Shown: piece after piece, positions 44,434-55,313 of the stretch | Numbering within the stretch: position 1 is the stretch's first letter | Layout of the letters: each line of letters begins with the position of its first letter | DNA from: Halichondria panicea | Lineage: Eukaryota > Porifera > Demospongiae > Suberitida > Halichondriidae | DNA length: 64,000 nt | Assembly (NCBI RefSeq): GCF_963675165.1 | Contig: NC_087381.1 | Location: 1,674,001-1,738,000 of the forward strand | Direction of reading: 5' to 3' | Notes under the pieces: model-generated | Told to the model about the DNA's origin: nothing | Databases searched by the model: none | What the model saw: the letters and a program-made list of their open reading frames with translations, nothing else | Position numbers and translations under genes: made by a program

Positions 44434-45069
44434 CAAATTCTCCATAGCATGTGTTTGGACCTGTGTTAGTAGGCCACCTCTTTATTGGAGTTGAGACATT
44501 AACTTGTGTGTGTCAGGATGCACGCTTGTGGGTCTATGAATTATGATCAATGTATTCTTTGTTGATTGAGTGGTCTCTATGCTTAAACTATCTGTTAAAA
44601 GTAGGGCAATACATGCGTATTGCATATTGGATCAATCAGAATCAAATAAATTATCTTGTTTGTAAACAATAAATAATAGTTAGACACTGTTTTGGAGGGT
44701 AGATTTAGAAGCCCAAAGGCACTGACTTAGTATCCCGAGCGTAGTTGTGACTGAGGGCTTTTAAATCACATGGACATTGACAAAACAGTGTCTAACTCAT
44801 TTAGATACTAGTGCGCATGCGCAAACCTTGCCCTCGAGGCTTGACTACAATACAATTACTTGACAACAGGATACTAAGTAAATTGCAGGTATACTAAGTC
44901 ACCTGTTCCAGAGGAGGTCGGACACCACTTGACCTTTCTGCTAATTATGACCTATAATTAAATTCTTTGTCACTACCCACGCTCTGCTAGATCTGCCCAT
45001 AGAACCGCCCAACTAGTACAATAGTAGCCGTGGCAACACTCGAGGCAACAATAGATCAAGACTCTAGAG
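44434..45069. repeat. End of segment A and a dispersed repeat
   Basis: Segment A homology ends near 44515. 44705-44895 is the second copy of the dispersed repeat of 23220-23420. A lone CAGAGGAGG-type end is at 44909. Confidence 0.5.
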
Positions 45070-45402
45070 TTAGACTGGCGGCGATAGCTGCCCGAGCGCG
45101 TAGCGCGAGCGACTGGCAAACTGCCTATCAGTCACTCGTCTCAGCGGAAGTGTAATAGATCGTACGACACTACTAAACATGAATATCGTTATAGATAATG
45201 TGGTTAAATTTTGCTATGAGATTCAGCTACTATGGAATGCACTGAATCCCCTGAAGTGTAAGTGCGGTTACAATTACAGGGCTAATATGACGTTGAGCAA
45301 TCTGATAGGCTGCAATGCTCGTTGCAGCTGAGACGAGTGACTGATAGACAGTTTGCCAGTCCCTCGCGCTACGCACGCGAGGGACTGTCGCCGCCAGTCT
45401 AA
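45070..45402. mobile_element. Fold-back element, TTAGACTGGCGGCGA ends
   Basis: TTAGACTGGCGGCGA at the left and TCGCCGCCAGTCTAA at the right. The inner arms share the 'gcgcgtagcgcgagcgac' and 'agtcactcgtctcagc' blocks inverted. About 333 bp, non-coding. Confidence 0.7.
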
Positions 45403-45835
45403 ACCTAGTAACCTATTATAATTATAGCCTCTCGATCTTCTAGCTTAAGAGGCTCAGAGTCTCTGTTCATCGGTACTTTTCAAGCCAGAGTTTATTTTCT
45501 GTCTGTTTGTTTATCTGTTTCTAAACAATGGCCTGTTGTGTGCTGTATTCTGACTAGAGACTAGTGAGGATAGTGAGGACCAGGTTAACAGGTGATTAGA
45601 GGAACTGGCAGAGCTATAAGATCTATAAGCCATCGCGGTGCAGCTCAAGCAATTACTACACTTAGTAATTATGTTTGAAAATGGTATTTCAGCTCGAGGA
45701 TTTGCTACCGCCATTATAGTGCAAGAAGTGATACTTAACCTGTAGCTGCTGTTAGTTGGTAAGCTGTTGCTTTTGCAATGCTTGGTTGTGATTACCATAA
45801 TAGCCGTTCATTTTCAGGGGGGAGTTAAATTATTC

Positions 45836-45890
45836 ATGGTTGAGCAATATTTAGTCACTTCCTGGATAATAGTTGCTGCTTGCACTACAG
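45836..45890 (+). CDS. Possible signal-peptide first exon
   Basis: ATG followed by 17 codons, MVEQYLVTSWIIVAACTT, then a good donor (CTACAG/GTAAAG), phase 1. The hydrophobic run would suit a signal peptide, and the SRCR-receptor remnant lies downstream at 48055. No connecting exons were found, so this is a weak call. Confidence 0.25.
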
Positions 45891-46281
45891 GTAAAGATAG
45901 GCAAGGTCGCTTCAATTTGTGTGCAAACAACCAACCATCTTTTGTATGGGAGTGATTAATTCTCAGCCATTTACTCAAACTGTAGGAAAGCGCAAACTAA
46001 TAATAATAGTAATGTTAATGGAAGAATCTGAGATATTGTTTGGTCAGAATCCCATACAGTACATTTAGTCTAACGAGTAAAAACGCAAATTTGCTCCTAT
46101 TAGTGAATATTTTGTGATGTTAGTTTGGGCATGTTAATTTGGGCAATCTTCAAATCCTCCAAAATGTAGTGCCTCAAAAATAACCTGCTATAAGGTATGT
46201 CTGGTTGATACAGGTCAAAAACCATCTAGGTAAGGCTGCCTCAGGCTCCCTATATACCACAAGTATATGGAAGTAGTCTAC

Positions 46282-46611
46282 AGTCAAGTGGTTCCAGTCT
46301 TCTCTGGTGGTGGCCTGATGAATTGTGGTGATAATTAAATGAGGGTATTTTCCCTGGGAAGGTCCTGTAGTAGTTGGTTATGTAGTTCAGTCCCTGGGAG
46401 AATCCCCAGTAGCTACATGATTATGTTAGTTGGTTCAATGGTCTTGTTGTAGTTCAGTCCCTGGGTAGCCAGTCTTCTCTGGTGGTGGCCTGATGAATTG
46501 TGGTGATAATTAAATGAGGGTATTTTCCCTGGGAAGGTCCTGAGGTGGTTATGTAGTTCAGTCCCTGGGAGAATCCCCAGTAGCTACATAATTATTTTAG
46601 TTGGTTCAGTG
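46282..46611 (+). repeat. Tandem duplication of about 150-180 bp
   Basis: Two copies of a unit beginning 'ccagtcttctctggtggtgg' and holding 'tattttccctgggaaggtcc' and 'gagaatccccagtagctac'. The unit itself is repetitive ('cagtccctggg'). Related words recur at 47610-47665. The second copy is ended by the MITE at 46613. Confidence 0.75.
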
Positions 46612-46612
46612 G

Positions 46613-46739
46613 CAGAGGAGGACAGGCAGGTGCAGCTCAAGTAATTAGCCTCTGATTACTCTCAGCAAAAACATACATGTGGGCTGATAATTAAGGCTAA
46701 TTGCCTGAGCTGCACCTGCCTGCATGTGTACCTCCTCTG
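46613..46739. mobile_element. 127-bp MITE, CAGAGGAGG family
   Basis: Ends CAGAGGAGGACAGGCAGGTG / CCTCCTCTG with paired arms ('gcagctcaagtaattagcc' region). Flanked by GTTCAGTGG (46604-46612 and 46740-46748), a 9-bp target duplication. Confidence 0.8.
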
Positions 46740-48054
46740 GTTCAGTGGTGGTTATAGTGATATAGACTGCTAGGTTTGATGGTAAATCCCCACTGGGATG
46801 CTGATCCATATAAGTTAGTATCACCCTTTCACTAAAATGATGATCAATCGTAATTTAGAGAAATGAGGGTGGGATCCTGCTGTTTTCCATATACTGTCCT
46901 TAAATTACTGTATGAGTATTGGTGCACGTGACCCGTCTCTTGTATCTACGTGTATGTGTAGACTCAGCTAGGTTGGTCACATAGCATAATTGAAAATCTG
47001 CACTTTTCATGCACAAATCCTAGTCTAAATCTCTTTGCTAATTACTGAGGCGCACAGGCGTGTGTCCTATATACCTTCTCGGGCATGGCCTGGGAATGCT
47101 TCCATAACATTTAATCACTTTTAGAGGTCATTCTACGAAATTTAAGTGCCTCGAAAATTTTGCGCTATACAACAGTATATACGGTGTGTTGGCTACAGTG
47201 GGATTGCAAATTCGTGGTTGAGCAGTCACAGACCACATTCATTATAAACATGCACGTATTAATTTAATTGTGCAGGCAACCGGAACTAGGGCCTTGGCAT
47301 ACATGTATACGTATGCTAGTTTCTGTAAACTGTAAAGTTGTATTGATTTGCACGTTGTAATATACAACTATAGTTATACTGTATATCTATCCTTGAATAG
47401 CTGGTGAACATGAGTCGAGTTGTAGCTGTACATCCTGCATGTGCATGAGTAATCTATACACATGTACATGACTATATACTGAATGTTTGCCTTTGCTTAA
47501 TCTTCTAAAGTAAGAGACTAAGTACATGTATAATTGGATTACTGCAGCTGCAAGAGGTGGTTAGGCTTCTTCCTCTTGGTGGACTCCTGTTTGTGTAATT
47601 ATAATGGGATTTTCCCTGGGAAGGACCCATATATTGTTTTAAAGGGGCTGTCCCTGGGAAGATCCTTGTCAGTGGTCTTGTAGTGATACCCACCACCCAA
47701 CTTTAGAAGAGGATACAGAGTACCTCATTAGGCTAAAATTGAGGTGATTAGTCACATGCAACAATGACTTTACTGTTGAATTTGCACGTGACCAAACCTA
47801 ATCATATAGAGCATCATTCAACCTCCTCTGCCTCAACTTTATAGCGCACAGGCAATCTTACATAATATTTTAATGCTCTTATATTTCCTAGCAGTACAAG
47901 AAAATTATGTTCATGTATAAATTGTGCATGTGGGTACCTGTAAAACTTGTCATGGCCTTAAGAACACTCGTAAAACTTTTTCATTGCCTTGGGAATATGA
48001 GACTATAGATTTCCCCTTAGCAATCTAGCTAATGAATATTTCTTACCTCTATAG
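46740..48054. other. Spacer upstream of the SRCR remnant
   Basis: 47040-47100 ('cgcacaggcgtgtgtcctat', 'ggcatggcctgggaatgctt') has a relative at 63118-63163 next to another SRCR exon piece. 47135-47185 has the 'cctcgaaaatttt..ctatac' motif. No gene. Confidence 0.4.
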
Positions 48055-48067
48055 GGAGACCTCCAAC

Positions 48068-48197
48068 CAGAGGAGGTACGACATCCGCAAGTCAAAGGAA
48101 ACGTTTTAGACACATTCCTTAGGTCAAAGTTCGGAATGTGTGTGTTAAAGACACGCGGATGACACGCGGATGACACGCGGATGTCGTACCTCCTCTG
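48068..48197. mobile_element. 130-bp MITE inside an exon, CAGAGGAGG family
   Basis: Ends CAGAGGAGGTACGACATCCG / CGGATGTCGTACCTCCTCTG, flanked by ACCTCCAAC (48059-48067 and 48198-48206). The intact paralogous exon at 61525-61533 has ACCTCCAAC once. The insertion is thus certain and its target duplication is 9 bp. Confidence 0.9.
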
Positions 48198-48596
48198 ACC
48201 TCCAACTATGAATACCCCACCATCACCACACCCACTGCTGCCATGGTAACAGCGAACGCTATTCCTAACCCTACGGTTTCTACTATCATCCCTGGCCTGA
48301 GTGATACATATTTCTACATTATCGTGGGCGTGGGTGGGTCGGCAGTGTGTGTGTTGCTGATCGGATTTCTGGTGTGCTGCATCTGCTGTGTTGCTAGGAG
48401 ACGTGAAAAGAGGCATGGCATTTGGCGATCATCCGTACACAATGGTAAGTCCTATATAATTATATATGTATTCAGTACAGTCAAGTGTTTATTCGTCGAG
48501 TCTGTTGATAGTTACCTCTAACTTACAATGTAGCATACCCTAATTGTAGTGCAATTTCAGAACTGTCCATTTTAAAGTTCAGTGTAACACACCACA

Positions 48597-48627
48597 CACA
48601 CACCACACGTACATACACACACACTCA

Positions 48628-48658
<31 letters not shown>

Positions 48659-48716
48659 CCCACGCACACACACACACACAACACACACACAACACACACA
48701 CACACACACACACACA
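48597..48716 (+). repeat. (CA)n microsatellite ending at a splice acceptor
   Basis: Interrupted CA repeats that run up to the ATAG acceptor of the tail exon at 48720. Confidence 0.85.
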
Positions 48717-49116
48717 TAGGAACTCATCAAAATGGCCCTAGGCTAAGCAACGGTAATTCTCGATGGTCACACAAAAGAAACTCCAAACTAGTGATGGAGA
48801 AACGGTCAGCGATTTTGCCGACCCCCTGAACCCTGCTGAAATGAATGGTTTCACTCACACACCGAGCTCTGTCTCTGACAGTGATCCTAACTTGGACTAC
48901 AAACCAGAAATGTTGCTGGAATTTAAACCAGGACATTTCGATCCACACTACGAGAATTTACCGCAAAGGCCTAATGTTACTGTGAGCAATACGATCTCCA
49001 GCCCAGCGAGCCCATCCCCTGGTCACGACGAACTAGAGTTTCTGCCTCACAACTACAACAATTATAAGTGTATGGATGGTCACATGACTGGCAAACAATT
49101 TTCAAATAAGCAGTAA

Positions 49117-50470
49117 TTATATTGTATCATATCATTTTTTGCTCCAACAAGTCTCTTAATGATTAATTTCTCTCCACCCCATTCTGCACGTACTGTACAC
49201 ATATAATTATTGTAGTCACGTGTTGACAATCTGAAATAACGAATTCACATGACTTATATTACAAAGTGTACGGTCGTGTATAACATTAATTATCCATGCA
49301 TGCATGGGGCAGTATTGTGTTGAGCTGGGACTTTCATACTATCCCCAATGGGATCGACCTATATACATGCTATATAAAACCGCTCCGCCGCTAGGTGCTG
49401 CTAACATTATTCATTGTCAGTGACTTAATTACTGCTAAGTACGTGACTTAGCACATTAATTAGTGACATTACAAACAATTAAGTAAATGTGGTATAGAGG
49501 ATAACACAATATACAACTAGTGTTCAAGCTGGCGCTGTGCTAATGCCTCTCGCCATGTTTTTGCTTTCGCTGAAAAGTTATATTAGTTTCTATAATGAAT
49601 TTTATATAAAGTTAGCTTATCTATATAAAGTCACTGAGAAGAAAAGACTTATTTACATGCATCTATTGTTGTATTATGTGGACCTCAAGAAAGAAGAAAA
49701 TTGATTTGTAGTTCAGCATATATAATATCTAAGAAGAAAAGACCTGTGTACATGCATAATTATTGTTATCTATAATATTATTGTTATATGGTAGTGTGTT
49801 TTGTGGCTTACCAGGCCTTCAGCCAGGAGGATCTGGATCTGGATCTTGGAGTCTTACACATGGGGAATGAGCACGCATGCGCATTACATCCACAGGAATA
49901 ATTAAAGGGTGTGTCCAAAGAGATCAATTTCACAAATGGCTACTGCTAGCTAGCTGTTTTAACAGATATTTTCTGAGTATTGTAGCTAACAAAAAGCTAG
50001 CGCTTTAGTGCAAGGCTAACTCATATGTTGAATAGAAAGTTTGTGCGGACAGATGATGCTATGAAATATTCTGAAGAGACTGCAACAGCCTTCAATGTGA
50101 GTCAAACTAGCCATAACTCGAGAAAGAAGCTTTAGTTTGCTAATCCACGAATCAAAATCCAAGAGAACGTGGCTAGAAGCCTATAGAAGCTGTTAGCTTT
50201 CGTCGCATTGCAACCGTTGAGCAGTTATAGCTGGAATACACACACACACACACAGACAGACACACACACAGTCAGCTTTACCGTATCCCTCGTGCGGCTA
50301 CGCCTCGAGGCATAACTAGTGAGTCACAATATAGGGTAGTGTGTTTGTGTGTCTGTGTGTGTAGAGTCATCCTTGAGCAGCTGTAGTTTTTTTTTGTTTT
50401 TTTGTGAAAACACACATGTAATGGCAGAAATTTGTAATGTATAAATAAATGAGAAAAAGTTTAAAAAAGT
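49117..50470. repeat. Receptor 3' flank, inverted duplicate and dispersed repeat
   Basis: 49120-49260 matches 62400-62540 directly (same tail 3' flank). 49510-49955 matches 62690-63105 in inverse orientation. 49925-50310 is the dispersed repeat also found in segments A and B. No gene. Confidence 0.65.
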
Positions 50471-51277
50471 TTATTCTTCGCCGCTGCTGGCCTGGGGAAC
50501 ATTGCCCTCAGAGCAGGCTAGGTTTATGTCCATGTGGTCTTTGATTGGGTGGTTCTTTGAGGATCGACTTCCCCTAATACACATTATTGCACTTCTCAGG
50601 ATAGCAAAGGAGAGTTTGCATCTCAGCCAGCCCATTAGTATGCTGTATTGCATTTCTTTTTTTTGAGCTAGCTTATCTGCAAGTCTTTTGTAAAAAGTCT
50701 GTGCTTCTCTACCCATGCCTCCGGAGGTTGACATCACCAGCGGGGTGAACACACCATGTTTGATTTCTAGAATTCTTTGGCCATAAGTTCGTTTTTTCTC
50801 GTCTTCATGCCTTTTATAGACTGCAGAGAGCCTTCCCGACCTGTTGCTTCGAGCGTTTGGGTGGAACACTCTTACATCGAAAAAAGTGTCCTGTCCTGCG
50901 GTCCAGAAGCTTCTTGCACGTATATCCAGTCTTGCACCGTCATTTATGTTTGTTGAGGCTAAGCGGAAGGATTCACCTGTGAATGGTTGAAGGTGAGGTT
51001 CTGTGGCCACGTTTGGGCATACTTCGGTGAGCAATTGTGCCGTTATGTCTCTGATTTCATTGTGGCGTAAGGTGGGGTATCCTCCCATGGGGCAGGTCAT
51101 TACATGGTCAATTTGAAATGCCTTACCACAGTTGCACAGCCTTGGTGTATTTGGTAGTACCCATCCATATCTTAGGCACACTGCATCTCTAAATTCCCCC
51201 TTGTGTAGGTGGAACCCCTGCTCTGATAGAGGTAGGACGGATATAGCCAGGAGAATGACCCTCGTTCTTTGGCTCAA
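50471..51277 (-). CDS. C-terminal part of a retroelement protein
   Basis: 268 codons, open to a TAA at 50471 that overlaps an AATAAA signal. Near residue 47 is a zinc-knuckle-like CNCGKAFQIDHVMTCPMGGY. Then GARLDIRARSFW and DTFFDVRVFHPNA, a pair of acidic motifs as in PD-(D/E)XK-type nucleases. Then TPLVMSTSGGMGREAQTFYK and WLRCKLSFAILRSAIMCIRG. I recall this block at the end of reverse-transcriptase proteins in cnidarian and sponge genomes. The reverse transcriptase itself is absent, so this is a 5'-truncated copy. The first Met is simply the first in the open frame. Inverted pieces of the dispersed repeat flank it (50150-50310 and 51290-51360). Confidence 0.55.
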   Translation of the reverse strand: MSQRTRVILLAISVLPLSEQGFHLHKGEFRDAVCLRYGWVLPNTPRLCNCGKAFQIDHVMTCPMGGYPTLRHNEIRDITAQLLTEVCPNVATEPHLQPFTGESFRLASTNINDGARLDIRARSFWTAGQDTFFDVRVFHPNARSNRSGRLSAVYKRHEDEKKRTYGQRILEIKHGVFTPLVMSTSGGMGREAQTFYKRLADKLAQKKEMQYSILMGWLRCKLSFAILRSAIMCIRGSRSSKNHPIKDHMDINLACSEGNVPQASSGEE

Positions 51278-51429
51278 GTTAGACTGCTACAGCTGCTCAA
51301 TGATCAATGAAGTAAGAGTTTCTATAGGCTTCTAGTCATGTTTTCTTGGATTTTAATTCGTAGATTTGCAAAATAACGCTTGGCTCTCGAGCAAGTTATG
51401 CTTAGTTTTGCTTGGTCTCGCGGGCCATA

Positions 51430-51925
51430 TATTATACTTTGAATATTGATACAGTTGAGCCTTGATTAACCGAACACCTGGTGTCCCCACCTCATCCGGA
51501 TGGCTGAAATATTCGGATACTGGCATGCATAATTATATACATGCATGTACATTTTTCGCGCTCGGGCCACAGAGGCACACCAACCATTTGTGCCAGACCA
51601 CCACACCATCCCATACACATGCTTATTTTTAGCCTGCATGGCCATAATTATAGAGAATGCTTGTCATAATGCCCATAATTATATTACCTTTGAGACACAA
51701 ACACCCAGGCCACATATCTCTTTGTCACATGCAGTGGACCAGAAACCTTCCTAAGCCACGGTGAAGTCACATATGTGCACTACTGTGGGTGCATGCCGTG
51801 TAGGATATAAGGAAGAATCTATTATCATAATGACTTTATCCAAAGATAGTAGCTTTGCTTTAACTAGCCAACGACCTTTAAGAACTTGACTCGCTGATAT
51901 GTATTTAACTTGGGAGTCTGAGAGA
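51430..51925. other. Start of duplicated segment B, upstream region of receptor B
   Basis: Matches 39520-40323. 51452-51515 contains 'acagttgagccttgattaacc', a pogo-like end. 51841-51898 is the conserved upstream block shared with receptor A. Confidence 0.5.
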
Positions 51926-52885
51926 ATGAACTGCAGCTATCTTGCTAATGATTCCACCACAACCCTGCCAGGTGTCTACATTGCTCAAGTGGCAGTTCTC
52001 TCAGTTGCGTTTCCATTGAGCTTTATTGGGATGGTGTTGAATATTGTCTTTATCTGTCAAAAGAAAACTAACTTTCTAGCAAGAAGGATAGTCTACCTAA
52101 CTGTCGTCACTACACTACAGCTTGGAACGTTGTGGTTTTCAAGCATTCCTACATTCAAACGAGATCCTCCCATTTCACGGTACCAATTTTGTGTTGACGG
52201 TGCAACCTTGTATTTGAGTGCAACAGTTGGTTCAGTATGGATGATGGCTATACTGGTCTGCTCTACCTGCTTTAGTCTGGTAACACAACTGTGTGGTTGT
52301 TCATGTTGTTTCTCAAGAAGGCTTTGTTTTCGAAATTACTGTTTGGAACTTTTGCTTGTCATGATAACATTGCTTATTGGGTTGGTGTTCAGTATGTTTA
52401 CATATAAAACTATTAGATTGATCATAGATATAGACACAGCATCACTATATTTTTTCCTATTACCGCTTGCAATAGTGATGATAAGCTCGATAGGAAACAT
52501 TATTCTAATTATCTGGTTTTGTACTAGACTATGTATATGGAGAAGGCAAATCACAAGGAAAAAAGCCGCGGCTGCACTAATACTGAAAGAAATTGGATTG
52601 TTTAAAGCTCTATTGGTATTGATATTGTGTTTCATGCCATCTCCATGGTTTTCAGTCATAGGGCAAACAATCGTTGCACCTTTTATATCGTATTTCCCAC
52701 TCCTAATTTTTGGCAGCTTGTACTACAGCTTTCGTAGCAGAACCAGTGCAGATATTGAGACGGCTGGTCCAGGACTACAAACTAGTCCACCCTCCACTAT
52801 ACCTACGAACACAGCCGAGCATGCTCCCAACTTCCTGAGCCCAAGTACAAATGAGCCTTCAGAGGTGACGCCATTGATAACATGA
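51926..52885 (+). CDS. Seven-helix membrane receptor, copy B
   Basis: Intronless, 319 codons from ATG 51926, or 328 if the in-frame ATG at 51899 is used; only 51926 is shared with copy A. Helix pattern as in copy A: AQVAVLSVAFPLSFIGMVLN, then the block before SSIPTFKRDPP, SVWMMAILVCSTCFSLVTQL, LVMITLLIGLVFSMF, LPLAIVMISSIGNIILIIWF, ALLVLILCFMP and FISYFPLLIFGSLYYSF. The CGCSCC cluster is kept. N-terminal NDS could be glycosylated. The tail ends EPSEVTPLIT. Differences from A are spread along the protein and keep the frame, so both are likely functional receptors with diverging N-termini. Confidence 0.6.
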   Translation: MNCSYLANDSTTTLPGVYIAQVAVLSVAFPLSFIGMVLNIVFICQKKTNFLARRIVYLTVVTTLQLGTLWFSSIPTFKRDPPISRYQFCVDGATLYLSATVGSVWMMAILVCSTCFSLVTQLCGCSCCFSRRLCFRNYCLELLLVMITLLIGLVFSMFTYKTIRLIIDIDTASLYFFLLPLAIVMISSIGNIILIIWFCTRLCIWRRQITRKKAAAALILKEIGLFKALLVLILCFMPSPWFSVIGQTIVAPFISYFPLLIFGSLYYSFRSRTSADIETAGPGLQTSPPSTIPTNTAEHAPNFLSPSTNEPSEVTPLIT

Positions 52886-54598
52886 AGGACTGATTATAAC
52901 GGTATAGTCATTTCCTGTTCTTTCTATTTCCTGTGTAACAGTTGTATAATGTTAATTGTACCTGCATAAGTTCTTATTACTAGTTAACACTTCTTTTGTA
53001 TAGGTCTATCTTATTGCTTTATGCTCTAGCCCGGCGGCCTGCTCCTATAGCGGCGCCCTTTGTGTATGGGAGCATCTGTACCATGTTTCACTGTCTTTGT
53101 TGTCTTAGCATTTACCGTCTATGTTTTGCATACTGTCAGTTGATCTATGGTTGAATGTTATTAATCTTAATCTTAAACTGCCGCACGCTACTCGGTGCAC
53201 GGACTCAATTTCGAAGAAAATGTACCTTTTAATTACCCTTACAAATAAAAATAATACGAGTGATGCAAGCTATACGCTGCATGTGGTAATGCCGTTTTGC
53301 TTCGCTCAAAAGTGTCAATAAAATTTATTTATGTAGAAGAGGTATATATATTAGTTCATACTTTGTGTAATGTTGTGCTATAAGCAATTGTTGACAATGA
53401 ACCCACACAGTCATTATAGAATAGGAGCTCAGATTCTGAGAAGTCTGTCTGATGGCTTGATGAATGATCTTCAAGGATAGAAGTATATAGAAGTACGTAG
53501 ATCTACAATGTAGAAGTTTATTTTAAAAAGGGGGTTGATCTGCAATGAGAGCATAGTTCACAAGGGCTGCTTCTGGCAGTACAGTGCATGTATAGGCTAG
53601 CCTCCTTCACAGGCCTTGGATTGAAGAGAAGGCTTGCTACTGACTGCTTGCACATGCATGCGTAAATTTATTCTCGTAAATAATTTCCCATAATCCTGAA
53701 TATACAGACTAAGAATACACACGTGCAGACCTAGTATAGCTAATGACAGAGCTGTATAGGTTTGTTACAACTTGGAGTCAATAGCAGTAGTAAAATTATA
53801 GTAAATTTCACCGAAGGTAGTATTAGATGGGGCATGCATGGCCTGTCCATATATATAGGCTATAGTGTCAGCTTTCATGCACTTCCTTCAGATGTTTGTG
53901 AACTCATCTATGCACACTGTTGCAGGCTTTGTTGGCATAGCAATTGCAAGCTAGGGGCAGCTATCGGAATGCTATCAGATGGGCTAGAAACCTTCAATCC
54001 TCATTGTGACTTCATTTTGTACTGAGTATTATATACGTTGTTATCTTGCGTTAGCCGGTATCTAGCTAATGGTTAGCGCATGCGCAAGCAGTCGATACCA
54101 TGCAGGCTCATTCTCAGAGGGAAGTGCATGCAGCCTGGGATCGAGACTAAGTGTACACGTGGGCATGCAGCTTTGATTCCTGGCTCTTGTATATATTTAG
54201 CTAACAAACAGCTAGCTAGCTAGCTATAGTGTATGGCTAACTCATTAAAGTTGAATAGAAAGTTTGTGCGAACAAATGATGCTATAAAAGATTTTGAAGA
54301 GACTGCAACAGCCTTCACTGTGAGTAAACTAGCCATAACTCAAGAAAGAAGCTTTAGTTGGCTAATCCACAAATCAATATCCAAGAGAACGTGGCTAGAG
54401 AAGCTGTTTTTTTTTCCGTCGCATTGCAACCGTTGACACACATGCACATGCACACACAGTCAGCTTTATACCGTATATCCTTCGTATAGATACGCAGCGC
54501 CTCAAGGTATAATATATAAGTACATGCCGTCTAGACAGTAAAACAGTGCAGCATGCAGTGAATTTGTCATGTATGTGCTGACAGATAAATTAAATTAC
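52886..54598. other. Receptor B 3' flank and dispersed repeat
   Basis: Matches 41296-42740 of segment A without the MITE at 42465. 54087-54150 is a decayed palindrome (cgatacca..cctgggatcgag). 54165-54510 is the dispersed repeat. Confidence 0.5.
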
Positions 54599-54942
54599 CT
54601 TTTCTTTCAAGTATATTCTGGCAGATCTTGGTAACAATCTCTTAATCTTTCCTAATATTCAATAGGATCTTAATCAGTGCTCTGAAGGTTGCTTCGCTGC
54701 ATGCATGGGTTTGTGATCCCTCCAGATTGACAAACAGTTGATCACTGCCATAGATCAATTGCTTTTAACAAAAGCATCTCTCTTTACATCAGTTTGTTTG
54801 TTTCCAGTCAACTTCAGTAGAGCTCCACATCATCAAAGTGCATAGCCACTGCGGGGAGCAAGCTTAAGGTTGTTTTGTTCAATATTTTGATCCAATTAAC
54901 TGCTTGTCCTGCTCGACTATCAACTTGTGTAGTCTGTGGATC
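54599..54942 (-). pseudogene. Decayed DEATH-domain exon, segment B
   Basis: As in segment A: minus-strand relative of exon 15530-15871. The N-terminal part stays open (VAMHFDDVELY) and then meets a TGA. Splice sites at both ends are still readable. Confidence 0.65.
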
Positions 54943-55313
54943 CTACATATGATGATAGTGGGTCCACCGGTACGAGGTCCTAACAGCCTCTGCTCTGATT
55001 AGCAAACTGATCAATTTAAGGAGCACATGACTGAGGCACCTGATGTAAACCAGTAAATATAAAGTACTAGAGTGTCACAAATTAAGAGAAGGTCGACTCA
55101 ATATCGATAGTTTAGTTTATAGCAAAGGATGAAGTTAAAACATGTATAGTTATAATTATATACCAACTCCCGGGCCACTAGACCTGTATAATTATGATCA
55201 TACTTCACTTTGTATTCCAGTTGTCCAGTGAATGTAGTGTCTACACTATTCTTTATAGCAGAGCTGTATGACTGTTGAACATTCATTACATTTAGGCATG
55301 CACACTGTTGAAG

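Larger units (their letters stand above)
48055..49116 (+). pseudogene. Broken 3' end of an SRCR-receptor copy
   Basis: Two exons homologous to the last two of the receptor at 59526-62303: membrane exon 48055-48444 and tail exon 48720-49116. The membrane exon is interrupted by a 130-bp MITE (48068-48197) and lacks one base after the ATGAATACCCC words. The tail exon has two extra bases (AAACGGTC where the other copy has AAAGTC) that bring in a stop. The transmembrane segment (YIIVGVGGSAVCVLLIGFLV) and tail words (HYENLPQRP) are still readable in separate frames. The second tyrosine motif has changed from GYDEL to GHDEL. No SRCR exons lie directly upstream. Confidence 0.75.

Noticed and set aside
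54233..54436. 67-codon + frame LNRKFVRTNDAIKDFEE
   Set aside because: It lies in the dispersed repeat. The copies at 42250 and 50030 have the same words with frame-breaking changes, so no coding constraint is visible.
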